Assembly (NCBI RefSeq): GCF_947489355.1
Contig: NZ_CANLDD010000010.1
Coordinates: 1 to 64,000 of the forward strand
DNA: 64,000 bases
From: an uncultured Microbulbifer sp.
Lineage (GTDB): Bacteria > Pseudomonadota > Gammaproteobacteria > Pseudomonadales > Cellvibrionaceae
Direction of reading: 5' to 3'
Below the pieces are notes generated by a model, which was given only the letters and a program-made list of their open reading frames with translations, did no database searches and was not told the DNA's origin. Made by a program: the position numbers and the translations under genes. Shown here in pieces: positions 8,773 to 17,626 of the stretch; the first letter of the stretch is position 1, and every line of letters begins with the position of its first letter.

Positions 8773-9264
8773 GTGGCTCAGGTGTATCTCAGCCTTGGCA
8801 GTAATGTCAATCGCGCGCAACATATTCACGCAGCGCTGGACGCGCTGGCCGGGCAGTTTGGCGAGTTGCAGGTATCCCGCGTTTTCGAGAGTGAGGCGGT
8901 GGGATTCCAGGGGGATAACTTTTATAATCTGGTGGTGGGCCTGCGTACAAACCTGCCGGTGGGGCAGCTGGCGCTCTGCCTGCGTGGAATCGAGGATGCC
9001 AATGGCCGCCTGCGCGCGGGTCCCAGGTTCAGCGCGCGCACCCTGGATATCGATATCCTCACCTACGATAACCTCACAGGCACGGTCGATGGGGTAAAAC
9101 TGCCGCGGGGTGAGATCGTAAAAAATGCCTTTGTATTACAGCCTTTGGCAGAGATAGCCCCGCAAACCGTTCACCCGATCGAGGAGAAGACTTTCCGCCA
9201 GTTGTGGAGTGAATACGATCAGGCTTCGCAGAAGTTGTGGCCGGTGGCATTTACCTGGCCTTAA
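8773..9264 (+). CDS. folK: 2-amino-4-hydroxy-6-hydroxymethyldihydropteridine diphosphokinase
   Basis: A 163-residue HPPK that transfers pyrophosphate from ATP to the product of FolB. Visible family motifs are YLSLGSNV near the N terminus, FYNLVVGLRT, the 'E..NGR.R' loop as IEDANGRLRAG, and the magnesium-binding R-T-L-D-I-D-I-L strand. The start is GTG at 8773. The usual PRTLDLDIL is ARTLDIDIL here, a conservative change. The stretch LPRGEIVKNAFVLQPLAEIAP matches the C-terminal substrate-binding part. An intrinsic terminator closes the folB-folK unit. Confidence 0.96.
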   Translation: MAQVYLSLGSNVNRAQHIHAALDALAGQFGELQVSRVFESEAVGFQGDNFYNLVVGLRTNLPVGQLALCLRGIEDANGRLRAGPRFSARTLDIDILTYDNLTGTVDGVKLPRGEIVKNAFVLQPLAEIAPQTVHPIEEKTFRQLWSEYDQASQKLWPVAFTWP

Positions 9265-9286
9265 TGGCGAACTTGTCAGGGAAACC

Positions 9287-9320
9287 TAAAAAGCAGCCAC
9301 CGGGCTGCCTTTTTGTTTTT
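9287..9320 (+). terminator. Terminator after folK
   Basis: AAAAAGCAGCC-ACCG-GGCTGCCTTTTTG: a 6-bp GC stem (9293-9298 with 9303-9308) flanked by A and T runs. It could also work for weak minus-strand transcription leaving the relic region. Confidence 0.88.
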
Positions 9321-9343
9321 GTGGGCGTCATAAGACCTTTGGT

Positions 9344-9580
9344 TTACTGGAGCCACTCGGCAATCGTATCAATATATTCTGGTGGCGGTATATGGCCTCC
9401 GGGGAATACGTGGTGCCGCTTGTTGTTTGCATTAATAAGCTCAAATAGCACCCTGTTTTCCTCTTCTGTTGCAAATTCGTCGTTATTGGCTGTGATTAAT
9501 ACAGGGTCCCGAGCCTGGCTATGAGCGATCAGGTTTATCGGTGCCACTGCGGTGTTGTCAAGTTGAGGAGGGACCATGCC
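9344..9580 (-). pseudogene. C-terminal relic of an alpha/beta-hydrolase
   Basis: Seventy-seven residues remain. They look like the end of an alpha/beta-hydrolase, with DPVLITANNDEFATEEEN (candidate catalytic Asp strand) and HHVFPGGHIPPPEYIDTIAEWL (catalytic His loop and last helix). No nucleophile elbow or oxyanion region exists upstream in this frame; it runs back into sequence resembling a different gene in another frame. Not expected to be functional. Confidence 0.5.
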
Positions 9581-9660
9581 GATAACTTTTTGAGTGCGCG
9601 GCCAACGGTGATCAGGTCGAAATCCTGATTGTCCATGCGCCGAGTCAGCTAGCCTAGGTC
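9565..9660 (-). pseudogene. C-terminal relic of an NADH:flavin oxidoreductase (OYE-like)
   Basis: In a different minus frame from the hydrolase relic, the translation LTRRMDNQDFDLITVGRALK matches the late 'xDLVaVGRalL' helix of Old Yellow Enzyme-like TIM barrels, then runs to a stop. Only about 25 recognisable codons survive, spliced directly onto the hydrolase relic. Assignment is by eye on a short match. Confidence 0.4.
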
Positions 9661-9696
9661 GGTTGGGTTGGCCGGACCGCCCTTGGCTGAGTTTTA

Positions 9697-10755
9697 CTAT
9701 TCCTGACTTTTGGATAACAGCCGGATAATGTCCAGGGTCTTGCCGGGCTCCCAGCGCATGGCAGAGACCAGGCCGTGCATAGCCAGCAGGCGCCGGTCGA
9801 GATCCTTTCTGTCGCGAAGCTTTTGCAATTTTTCTCTGGCCTTTTCATAGCCCTGTTGTTCATAGGCCAGCAGCAATTCGACGGTGTGTTCCGCAGGGGT
9901 TATCTGGCGGGGACGCGGTGTGTAACCCATCGCCTCTACCATACGCTCGGCTGCCAGCCAGGTGGACCAGGGGTTCTGGCCGGTAATGAGTTGGCCATCC
10001 ACACTGACCTGCTCCAGATAGGCGGGCCCACTCTGGAAAATTGCACCCTGCTCGCGCAGGCGATCTTCCAGCAGAAAGGGAAACCGTTGCGCGGCGTCGG
10101 GAATAAGAAACAGCTCTTCCTCATTGGTGAAAGCGCTGATTTGGCGGCCGGCGATAAGTGGCTCGCCATTGTCCAGAGTGACATTGGCGAGCGCTGCCGG
10201 TCCATGGCAAACGGCACCAATGACCTTGCCGTTTTTATGGAAGTCCCGCACCAGGGTTTGGATATCGGTATTATCGGGAAAATCAAACATGGTGCCCTTA
10301 CCACCGACAAAAAATATGGCCTGGTAGTCCCCGGCGGATACCTGATCAATGGGAATACTGTTATCTACCTTTTGCTGTGCTTCCCGATCATTGAGAAAAG
10401 CATAATCGAAAGGTCCCATATCGCCTTTATCAATCAACGCAGGCGGTTTACCACCCTTGGGACTGGCAATATCCACGACAAACCCATTGGCTGTAAATAC
10501 ATAGTAGGGGCGGGCCAGTTCCGTCAACTCATAGCCGGTGGATTTAGTGGAGGTACCCATCACCTCTGTGCTGGTGACTACAGCCAGCACTTTGCCCCGT
10601 TTTACATCGGGCCCTTGTTGTAAATAGCGCAGTTCACTGGCTGTTGTATTGGAAAAGTCCTGTTCCTGTGGAGGGATTAAGCCCTTAATCCAGATGATAA
10701 AGGTAAAGCAAGCGCCACAGGTGACAGCGAGTGAAATAAGTATTTTCTTCAACAT
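9697..10755 (-). CDS. Membrane-anchored DJ-1/PfpI family protein
   Basis: A 352-residue protein. The N terminus LISLAVTCGACFTFIIWI forms one membrane anchor or uncleaved signal. A class-I glutamine-amidotransferase-like domain follows, with VLAVVTSTE, DYQAIFFVGGKGTMFDF and the nucleophile elbow AVCHGPAAL. This is the arrangement of chaperone/glyoxalase-type DJ-1 proteins (Hsp31-like). About 90 further residues form a charged helical tail (YEQQGYEKAREKLQKLRDRKDLDRR). The ATG at 10755 is chosen for its GGAAA ribosome site and because the hydrophobic segment starts there. Two-component genes lie just upstream on the same strand, separated by 125 bases. A role in handling aldehyde or oxidative damage at the cell envelope is inference. 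Confidence 0.85.
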   Translation of the reverse strand: MLKKILISLAVTCGACFTFIIWIKGLIPPQEQDFSNTTASELRYLQQGPDVKRGKVLAVVTSTEVMGTSTKSTGYELTELARPYYVFTANGFVVDIASPKGGKPPALIDKGDMGPFDYAFLNDREAQQKVDNSIPIDQVSAGDYQAIFFVGGKGTMFDFPDNTDIQTLVRDFHKNGKVIGAVCHGPAALANVTLDNGEPLIAGRQISAFTNEEELFLIPDAAQRFPFLLEDRLREQGAIFQSGPAYLEQVSVDGQLITGQNPWSTWLAAERMVEAMGYTPRPRQITPAEHTVELLLAYEQQGYEKAREKLQKLRDRKDLDRRLLAMHGLVSAMRWEPGKTLDIIRLLSKSQE

Positions 10756-10880
10756 GTCGATTTCCAAAAATTGTAGTGAAAGGTGTAAATCTTTCGGGTT
10801 GTCCATCTAACACTTGGAAGAGTAAGGGGTGGCAGGTGAAATCCGGGTGAGATAGTTGCTAAAAGGATCAATTGTTTGGT

Positions 10881-12134
10881 TTATGGCGGTTTTCTTAACA
10901 GTAGCCCGCATTGATAAGTGTTTTGTTGGCACAGAACCGCAATTTCCCAGCCCAGAGCTGCACAGATTCTTTTTGCCAGAAATAAACCTTGACCGATACC
11001 TTTGCTGCCTTCTCTTTTTTGGCCGGACAGAAACGTCTTTTCCGTATCGAGTACAGTATCTATGGGGTTTTCAAACAATAGGGTATTTCCTTTGGTATAA
11101 ATTCTCAGTTCGGGCCGGGATGCATGTTGTAGGGCATTGCCGATCAGGTTGTTGAATAGTAATGATACGAGATGGCGATTGGCCAGGATCTCCTGGTCGT
11201 TTTCTATTGTTATCTGTATCTGGAAATTTTCTTGAATAATGTTTTGATGCTGTGTCAGGAGGCGCTCTTCCAATAAGGGCCGCAATCTAAGGTACTCCGT
11301 TTGCAGGGATTCCGACCGAGCCAGGGCCAGCAGTGTCGATACCGTTGCCTCCATCCCGGTAACCGTTTGTAACAGTTCGGTCTTTTCACAAGCCGTCATC
11401 GCCCTGTTTTGGCTGAGCGTCAGGGTGCCTTTGAGAATGGTCAGGGCCGTGCGGAATTCGTGGCTGGTATCGCGGGTGAATTCAGCCTCCCTCTGTAGTG
11501 CCTGTTTGAGCTGATTGATGGTGCTTTCCAGGATAAATGCCAGATAGCCGATTTCATCCTTGTCATCACTGTGGAGCAGGGATATCTGCGTATCGCGGCT
11601 TCTTTGCTGTTTAACCGCTTCCGCCAGGGCAATAACCGGGGCGATGGTTTTGCGGGAAATACGGTAGGCACAGTGAAGTGCGAATAGTAATGTCAAGGCG
11701 CATGCGCTGCCAAAGAGCCAGAGTAACCGGGTCGATTGTCGCGTGACAGCGATCAGTTCACTGACTTCGGCGGCGAGAATTGCGGAGCTGTTATCAGGCA
11801 AATGTACCCTACGCAGGTGAAAGTGATGGTCTGAATCACTGAACCACTCGGCTTTCTCGGCGTTGTTTGGCAGTGCGCTGAGTAATTCAGTGGGGATTGC
11901 CTGGCCTTCGGTGTACAGCTTGAAGTAGGGTAGGCGTGGTTTCGGTGGAAAACCGGTGAATTGCGCCTGTTGTTCAATATAGCGGACCTCACCTTCAAGT
12001 AAATTGTCGAGAATATGGTCTTCAATCACATAGGCTGCCAACAGGCAGAGTGCAAAAAATACCACGCAGAGCAGTAGGGTAAAACTGCCAAAAATTGCAA
12101 AGACTCTTTTTTGCAGTTTACTGATTCTGTGCAC
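10881..12134 (-). CDS. Two-component sensor histidine kinase
   Basis: A 417-residue membrane kinase. TM1 lies near residues 11-35, a periplasmic sensor of roughly 100 residues follows, TM2 lies near 137-157, then a HAMP-like linker. The H-box is EFTRDTSHEFRTALTILKG (phospho-acceptor His225, unusually TAL instead of TPL after the Arg). The N-box is LFNNLIGNALQHA and the G-box is GSKGIGQGLFLAKRI. It starts with GTG and overlaps the response regulator by 17 bases, so the pair is translationally coupled. The signal is unknown; the adjacent DJ-1 protein could be a target. Confidence 0.93.
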   Translation of the reverse strand: MHRISKLQKRVFAIFGSFTLLLCVVFFALCLLAAYVIEDHILDNLLEGEVRYIEQQAQFTGFPPKPRLPYFKLYTEGQAIPTELLSALPNNAEKAEWFSDSDHHFHLRRVHLPDNSSAILAAEVSELIAVTRQSTRLLWLFGSACALTLLFALHCAYRISRKTIAPVIALAEAVKQQRSRDTQISLLHSDDKDEIGYLAFILESTINQLKQALQREAEFTRDTSHEFRTALTILKGTLTLSQNRAMTACEKTELLQTVTGMEATVSTLLALARSESLQTEYLRLRPLLEERLLTQHQNIIQENFQIQITIENDQEILANRHLVSLLFNNLIGNALQHASRPELRIYTKGNTLLFENPIDTVLDTEKTFLSGQKREGSKGIGQGLFLAKRICAALGWEIAVLCQQNTYQCGLLLRKPP

Positions 12135-12813
12135 TTGAGGTTTCCAATTGGTATCCCAGGTTGGTAATGGTTTTCAGCATGGGCGTCTTAAATGGTTTGT
12201 CCAATGCCTGACGCAGGCTGTAGATATGGGATTTTAGTGCGTCAGTTTCCGGTGGGTCGTCGCCCCAGATATGGTGAATGAGTGCCGAGCGGCTCACGGG
12301 GGCCGGTGAAGCCTGGGCGAGCAGGGTGAGAATACGGAATCCGATAGTGGTCAGCACCAATGGTTTCTTGTCTCTACATGCGGTCTGTTGGCGATGGCAT
12401 ATTTGCAGGTCGCCGATCTGAATTTTATCATTGGTATGCAACTGGTGCCTGCGGGCCAGGGCGCGGCAGCGCAGGATTAATTCCCGTGGGTCGAAGGGCT
12501 TGCACAGGTAGTCGTCAGCGCCCACACCAAAGCCATGCTCTTTATCAGAGATGGCGTCGCGAGCGGTGAGCATCAATACCGGTATATTCACCGGCGCCTC
12601 CGCTTTAATCTTCTTACACACCTCCAGGCCATCCATATCGGGCAGGCCCAGATCGAGAAGAACCAGGTCGAAGATCTGCTCTAGCGCCAGCTGCATCCCC
12701 TGGCGGCCGCAGTGGGAAAAATCCATTCGCCAGCCTTCAGCTTGTAAAAACTCGGCAACCTGTCGGGCAATGACAGGGTTGTCTTCTATCAGCAGTATTT
12801 TCAGTGGGTGCAT
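12118..12813 (-). CDS. OmpR/PhoB-family response regulator
   Basis: A 231-residue regulator. The receiver domain has the acidic pair in LLIEDNP, phospho-acceptor Asp54 in LVLLDLGLPDMDG, the conserved Thr in MLTARD and Lys in YLCKPFDP. The winged-helix Trans_reg_C domain ends with SALIHHIWGDDPPETDALKSH and TITNLGYQL. The ATG at 12813 opens the receiver; a GTG ten codons earlier is also in frame, and neither has a strong ribosome site. Overlaps the downstream kinase gene. Confidence 0.95.
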   Translation of the reverse strand: MHPLKILLIEDNPVIARQVAEFLQAEGWRMDFSHCGRQGMQLALEQIFDLVLLDLGLPDMDGLEVCKKIKAEAPVNIPVLMLTARDAISDKEHGFGVGADDYLCKPFDPRELILRCRALARRHQLHTNDKIQIGDLQICHRQQTACRDKKPLVLTTIGFRILTLLAQASPAPVSRSALIHHIWGDDPPETDALKSHIYSLRQALDKPFKTPMLKTITNLGYQLETSSAQNQ

Positions 12814-12930
12814 GGGAGTGTCTCGTGTGGCAAAGAAAGTCACAAAAACAGTCTGACAGGATGGGCGTGAAATAGAAGTGAAGCCTCACCGCTGGTTGGC
12901 TTTGGGGCAGTATGGAGGGAGGCGAATAGC

Positions 12931-13659
12931 TCAGATAGTGAGGCTGCGACCGCCGTCGACTGCGATGACCTGGCCGCTGATATAAGGCGCGTCGCAAGCG
13001 AGGAAGCGCACGGTCTTGGCGATATCATCCGTGCAGCCGGTACGGGCGAGGGGAATGCGTCGGACAATGTGCATTTTCTTGGCCTCGCTAGTGGCCTCCT
13101 GCTCGGGCCACAGGATGGCGCCGGGAGCGACTGCATTGACGCGCACCTGGGGGGATAGCTCCAGGGCAAGACTTTTAGTCAGCATTACCAGCCCGGCCTT
13201 GGCGGCACAGTAAAGTGTGTGTTTGCGCATTGGGTGCTCGGCATGGATATCCGCCATATTGACAATGCAGCCTCCATTGCGGGCGAGGGTTTTGGCCAGC
13301 GCTTGACTGATGAAAAATGGTGCCTTGAGATTGCTGCCTACCAGTTGGTCCCAGTCCTCCTCGGTGGCTTTGCCGACTGGCGTTGGGTAGAAAGCCGAGG
13401 CGTTGTTGACCAGAACGTCAATGCCGCCCCATACCTCTTCTGCGCGCCGGGCGAGGTCGGCGCAGGCATCGGCGCTATCCAGCGCACTCTGCAGTGCTAC
13501 GGCGGAATCCCGGCAGACTTTGTTGAGTGCTTTTGCGAGGGCATGTGCCGCATTGGCCGAGCTGCGATAGTGGATGACAATACGGTGATCCCCGTGCAGT
13601 TCTTCGGTGATGGCGCGACCGAGGCGAGCGGCGGCACCGGTGATCAGCACATTACGCAC
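12931..13659 (-). CDS. folM: Pteridine reductase-like short-chain dehydrogenase (FolM type)
   Basis: A 242-residue Rossmann-fold SDR. The NADP-binding [11 protein letters not shown] motif with Arg is typical of pteridine reductases; [12 protein letters not shown], the active-site Y-x-x-x-K (LYCAAKAG) and [13 protein letters not shown] follow. FolM-type enzymes reduce dihydromonapterin and dihydrofolate. The start overlaps the cca stop by 8 bases, so it is co-translated after cca. The substrate is assigned from the family; another SDR function cannot be excluded. Confidence 0.85.
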   Translation of the reverse strand: MRNVLITGAAARLGRAITEELHGDHRIVIHYRSSANAAHALAKALNKVCRDSAVALQSALDSADACADLARRAEEVWGGIDVLVNNASAFYPTPVGKATEEDWDQLVGSNLKAPFFISQALAKTLARNGGCIVNMADIHAEHPMRKHTLYCAAKAGLVMLTKSLALELSPQVRVNAVAPGAILWPEQEATSEAKKMHIVRRIPLARTGCTDDIAKTVRFLACDAPYISGQVIAVDGGRSLTI

Positions 13660-14872
13660 GATAGGCTTCCTTTACCTTGGCAATAGCCCTAATCCGCGCC
13701 CGATCCAGTGCCTGTCCCAGCTTCGCGCCCTCGCAACCCTGTGCAATCAGCGCGTCGGCAGTCACAGTGGCTGCCGCTTCGCGGGCGGCGCGCAGGAAGT
13801 TCACCTGGGGATAGTCTCGATGTTCGAGCCCCTGGCGTCCGCGGGCGTCTGCCTCACAGGCGCGCAGGAAGTTCTCGAACCGCTCGGGGCGTCGCAAAGC
13901 ATCCAGACTGCGCATCATTTTCATAATGGTCTGCGGGCGCAGCTCGAATGCCCTATGGCAGTGCAAATGGTATTCGCAGACGCCAATAGCCAGTGTGGTC
14001 AATGCCTTGGGTGTGCGCCAGCGTTCGCAGACTGCGCGCACCAGGGGTATTCCGGCGGACTCGTGACCGTGATGACTGGGCAATATCTTTTCCGGGGTTA
14101 AGCCCTTGCCCAGGTCGTGCAGCAATACTGCGAAACGTACAGGCAGCTCCGCGGGGGCGGCGCGCAGTGCCATTAGTACATGCTCACCAGTATCTACCTC
14201 GGGGTGGTGGATGGGGGGCTGAGGTACCCCGAACAGTTGCTCCAATTCAGGCAGAAACACCGGCAGAGCGCCACACTCCCGCAACACTCGGATAAAGATA
14301 TCGGGGTCCGGCTCAGTGAGAGCGCGGCTGACTTCCTTCCAGATTCTTTCTGCTACCAGATATTCAATTTCACCGGCTTCGACCATCTGGCGCATCAGCT
14401 CCACAGTCTCTGGTGCAATGGTAAAGTCCAAGTGGTGGTAGCGTGCCGCGAAGCGGGCTACGCGCAGGATGCGCAGGGGGTCTTCGGCAAAAGCTGGGGA
14501 TACGTGGCGCAAGACACGCGCCTGCAAGTCTTTCTGGCCCCCGTAAGGGTCGATAAGCTTACCGTCGCTGGACTCGGCAATCGCATTGATCGTCAGGTCA
14601 CGGCGCAGCAGGTCTTCTTCAAGGGTGATATTGGAGGCGGCATTGACAGAAAATCCGCCATACCCATGTCCGCTTTTGCGCTCTGTGCGGGCAAGGGCAT
14701 ACTCGTCGCCGGTGTCGGGGTGCAGAAACACGGGAAAATCTCGCCCAACAGGCTTGAAACCGTGCGTTAGCATCTGCTTCTCATCGGCACCTACAACCAC
14801 CCAGTCGCGCTCATATACAGGGCGATGCAGCAGTTTGTCGCGCACTGCGCCGCCAACGAGATAGATCCTCAA
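13652..14872 (-). CDS. cca: Multifunctional CCA tRNA nucleotidyltransferase
   Basis: A 406-residue class II CCA-adding enzyme that builds or repairs the tRNA 3' CCA. The head domain has [12 protein letters not shown] and RDWVVVGAD (metal-binding acidic residues), followed by [14 protein letters not shown] with the conserved R-R-D-x-T-x-N. The neck and body have [14 protein letters not shown]. The C-terminal HD phosphohydrolase domain ([18 protein letters not shown]) is the gammaproteobacterial extension with phosphatase and 2'3'-cyclic phosphodiesterase activities. Overlaps the pteridine reductase gene downstream. Confidence 0.97.
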   Translation of the reverse strand: MRIYLVGGAVRDKLLHRPVYERDWVVVGADEKQMLTHGFKPVGRDFPVFLHPDTGDEYALARTERKSGHGYGGFSVNAASNITLEEDLLRRDLTINAIAESSDGKLIDPYGGQKDLQARVLRHVSPAFAEDPLRILRVARFAARYHHLDFTIAPETVELMRQMVEAGEIEYLVAERIWKEVSRALTEPDPDIFIRVLRECGALPVFLPELEQLFGVPQPPIHHPEVDTGEHVLMALRAAPAELPVRFAVLLHDLGKGLTPEKILPSHHGHESAGIPLVRAVCERWRTPKALTTLAIGVCEYHLHCHRAFELRPQTIMKMMRSLDALRRPERFENFLRACEADARGRQGLEHRDYPQVNFLRAAREAAATVTADALIAQGCEGAKLGQALDRARIRAIAKVKEAYRA

Positions 14873-15011
14873 TGGGATAGCTCCAAAGCTGGGGATACCG
14901 GTTGCCCGGCAGGGAGTTGCACTACCATAAAGTCATTGGTTCCGACGCCGTCCAATCTCCAGAATGGGGGCTAGGGTTACAGCGGAGGAAAGCCTGGGAT
15001 GTTGGCAAGAT

Positions 15012-15044
15012 AAAAAAATGGCCCCGAAAAAACAAGGGGGCCCA
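15012..15044 (-). terminator. Intrinsic terminator of the candidate small RNA
   Basis: On the minus strand TGGGCCCC pairs with GGGGCCA across a short T-rich loop, followed by seven T residues (15012-15018). No recognised minus-strand gene upstream needs this terminator. Confidence 0.8.
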
Positions 15045-15130
15045 GGGTCTTAGGGTATGCGTTTGGCAATTTTTTCTACTGCCGGTGGGTGTGTCGACGA
15101 TCCAGTGCAGGGGTTGGGCAACACCAATTT
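15012..15130 (-). ncRNA. Candidate small RNA between cca and the HTH-receiver gene
   Basis: An isolated minus-strand unit with its own sigma-70-like promoter (15137-15164) and a strong intrinsic terminator (15012-15044) predicts a transcript of about 120 nt. An open frame crosses it (minus 14922-15221) but continues through the terminator hairpin and has no ribosome site or family likeness. No known RNA family was recognised. Confidence 0.5.
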
Positions 15131-15136
15131 GTGGCC

Positions 15137-15164
15137 ATCTTAACAAAGCTGTCTTACCTGTCAA
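15137..15164 (-). promoter_or_regulatory. Promoter of the candidate small RNA
   Basis: On the minus strand a perfect -35 TTGACA (15159-15164), a 16-base spacer and -10 TAAGAT (15137-15142). Predicted start near 15130. Confidence 0.6.
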
Positions 15165-15380
15165 CTGTACCTTATAGTATTTTTTGAGGGGGTTGTTGTG
15201 TTGTTCGTTAATAGGTTGCATGGACCGAATTTCGGGCTGGTTTTACAGCAATGAACAGCATAATTTATAGGGGTGATTTCATTGGGCAGGATAATTTCGC
15301 GCTAGACCCTGGAGATGGGGTTTTGTTGCGGGGAGTTGACCTGGCCGTCAGTGATCGCAGTTGTTGGGGAGACTAAAAAT

Positions 15381-15953
15381 ATGAGCGAAATACATGTACT
15401 TACCACCGGGGAAGCTGCCAGGTACTGCGGTGTCAATTTCCGAACCGTCATTCGCTGGATAGAGCGGGGACAGCTCAAGGCTTACAAGTTACCTGGTCGT
15501 GGCGACCACCGCATTTGTGTAGAGGATTTTGTGGGTTTTTTGCGCGATAACGCTATGCCGGTACCGAATACTCTGGCTGTACCCAGCCGCAAGGTGTTGC
15601 TGCTGACAACGGATTCAGAGCTGACTTCGGTGGGATGCCAGACATTGGAAAATATCGGCTGTGAAACAGAAGTGGCTGGCGACAGCTTCTCTGCGGGTAT
15701 TTTGCTGGCTCATTTCAAGCCTGTTCTGTTGGTGATCGATGCAAATCTGGTGGGTGACGGTGGTTTTCAGATGCTTGATTACCTGAGATCCCGCAGTGAG
15801 TACGCCAACCTGCGCATTCTCGTTGCCCCCTCGGGAGACGACCGTGACACAACCCGCTGGCTCGATGCCGGTGCGGATGCTTTGTTGAGCCAGCGCGAGG
15901 AGCGTGGTGAACTGGCGGCAAAAGCCAAATTATTGCTTGAGGCCAACGGTTAA
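15381..15953 (+). CDS. Excisionase-type HTH regulator with a receiver-like C-terminal domain
   Basis: A 190-residue protein. Residues 5-55 form a MerR/excisionase-type winged helix (VLTTGEAARYCGVNFRTVIR, then WIERGQLKAYKLPGRGDHRI). From about residue 70 there is a CheY-like fold: KVLLLTTDSELT, LLVIDANLVGDGGFQMLDYL and AGADALLSQ. The acidic pair of receivers is reduced to TTD and the conserved Lys is missing, so classical phosphorylation is doubtful, although an Asp (VIDANL) occupies the usual acceptor position. The start at 15381 follows GGAG with proper spacing. It is divergent from cca, with the candidate small RNA between them. Confidence 0.75.
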   Translation: MSEIHVLTTGEAARYCGVNFRTVIRWIERGQLKAYKLPGRGDHRICVEDFVGFLRDNAMPVPNTLAVPSRKVLLLTTDSELTSVGCQTLENIGCETEVAGDSFSAGILLAHFKPVLLVIDANLVGDGGFQMLDYLRSRSEYANLRILVAPSGDDRDTTRWLDAGADALLSQREERGELAAKAKLLLEANG

Positions 15954-16036
15954 TCCGACGGTATATATTGGGGAGCTATCCACAGGTGATACCTCCCCCC
16001 GTCGGTCAAGGCTCGCAGTGGTTTGCGCTTTGAAAT

Positions 16037-17626
16037 TCAGATGGGCTTAGGGATTAACATGGGCTCCTCTTCACTCTCCTGGCGGTCGCGGCCCTGTTCA
16101 GGGCAGTGGTAGCTGGCCGTGATTTCTTTGCCATTGTGACTGTTGAGATGTACCTCAAAACCCCAGAGCCGGTGTAGATGCCTCAGTACCTCCGCAGTGT
16201 CTTTGCCCAGAGGGCGGCGCTGGTACTGGGTGTGATGCAGGGTGAGGGAGCGATCCCCTCGGGTATCCACCGCATACACCTGAATATTGGGCTCCCGGTT
16301 GCCGAGGTTGTATTGGCCTGCCAGGTTTTCTCTCAGCTGCCGGTAACCGCACTCGTCGTGAATGGCGCTGACAATAATGTCCTTCTCTTTGTCGTTGTCG
16401 CTGATACAGAAGAGTTTCATATCGCGCATCACTTTTGGCGAGAGGAACTGCAAGATAAAACTCTCGTCTTTGAAGTCGCGCATGGCAAACTGTAGTGTTT
16501 CCCGCCAACTGCTCCCAGCGATATCCGGAAACCAGCGTTGGTCTTCTTTTGTTGGATTCTCACAGATGCGCCTTAAATCACTAAAAATACTGAAACCTAA
16601 CGTGTAGGGGTTAATGCCGCTGTAAAGGGGATTGTCAAAGCCTGGCTGGTAGATCACATTGGTGTGGCTTTGCAGAAATTCCATCATAAAGCCTTCGGTG
16701 ACCCGTCCACGGCGGTAGAGTTCGGTCAGCAGGGTGTAGTGCCAGAAAGTGGCCCAGCCTTCGTTCATGACCTGGGTCTGGCGCTGGGGATAGAAATACT
16801 GCGCGAGTTTGCGCACGATACGCACCAGTTCCCGCTGCCAGTTTTCCAGTAGTGGGGCGTTCTTTTCAATAAAATAGAGGATATTTTCCTGGGGCTCTTC
16901 GGGAAAACGTTTCTTCTTGGTGCTCTCTGTACCTTCGCCCAGCTTGGGAATGGTTCGCCACAAATCATTGAGTTGCCGCTGGCGGTATTCCTCCCGCTCC
17001 TGCTGCTGGCGCTCTTCTTCAACAGCCGAGATGGGATAGGGTCTTTTGTAGCGATCGACCCCATAGTTCATCAGCGCATGGCACGAATCCAGGATTCCTT
17101 CTACCTTATCCAGGCCATAGCGCTCCTCACAGCGGGAGATGTAGTTCTTGGCGAAAATCAGATAGTCGATAATACTGCTGGCATCGGTCCAGGCGCGAAA
17201 AAGGTAGTTGCCCTTGAAGAAAGAATTATGCCCATAGGCGGCATGGGCGATGACCAACGCTTGCATCGTCATGGTGTTTTCTTCCATGAGATAGGCGATA
17301 CAGGGGTTGGCATTGATCACTATTTCATAGGCCAGTCCCATCATGCCGCGCTGGTAGCTGTTTTCGACGCTGATGAACTGCTTGCCATAGGACCAGTGGT
17401 GATACCCCACCGGCATCCCAACCGAGGAGTAGGCGTCCATCATCTGCTCGGAGCTGATCACCTCAATCTGGTTGGGGTAGGTGTCCAGTCCAAACTCTCC
17501 CGCCAGTTCGCCAATAACACGATCATATTGCTGGATCAGTTCGAAAGTCCATTCGGAGGTGGTGGAGATGGGGCCTTGCGAATCGGATTTTGGTGAGTCG
17601 CTGCTGTTGGCATAGGTGTCTAGCAT
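16037..17626 (-). CDS. ycgB: SpoVR family protein (YcgB)
   Basis: A 529-residue SpoVR-family protein. The family name comes from Bacillus cortex formation, but homologues are widespread in non-spore-formers. Recognisable stretches include [69 protein letters not shown] and [20 protein letters not shown]. It overlaps the upstream yeaH-type gene by 7 bases and belongs to the conserved yeaG-yeaH-ycgB set, which in enterics is linked to nitrogen starvation and stationary phase. The biochemical activity is not known. Confidence 0.95.
   Translation of the reverse strand: MLDTYANSSDSPKSDSQGPISTTSEWTFELIQQYDRVIGELAGEFGLDTYPNQIEVISSEQMMDAYSSVGMPVGYHHWSYGKQFISVENSYQRGMMGLAYEIVINANPCIAYLMEENTMTMQALVIAHAAYGHNSFFKGNYLFRAWTDASSIIDYLIFAKNYISRCEERYGLDKVEGILDSCHALMNYGVDRYKRPYPISAVEEERQQQEREEYRQRQLNDLWRTIPKLGEGTESTKKKRFPEEPQENILYFIEKNAPLLENWQRELVRIVRKLAQYFYPQRQTQVMNEGWATFWHYTLLTELYRRGRVTEGFMMEFLQSHTNVIYQPGFDNPLYSGINPYTLGFSIFSDLRRICENPTKEDQRWFPDIAGSSWRETLQFAMRDFKDESFILQFLSPKVMRDMKLFCISDNDKEKDIIVSAIHDECGYRQLRENLAGQYNLGNREPNIQVYAVDTRGDRSLTLHHTQYQRRPLGKDTAEVLRHLHRLWGFEVHLNSHNGKEITASYHCPEQGRDRQESEEEPMLIPKPI

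Noticed and set aside
14922-15221. Minus-strand frame of 99 codons over the small-RNA candidate
   Set aside because: It runs through the intrinsic terminator hairpin and promoter of the small-RNA unit, lacks a ribosome site and has no family likeness.
15381-15953. Reading this gene as a phage excisionase marking an integrated element
   Set aside because: The receiver-like second domain and position next to cca fit a chromosomal regulator; no integrase or att repeats are nearby.
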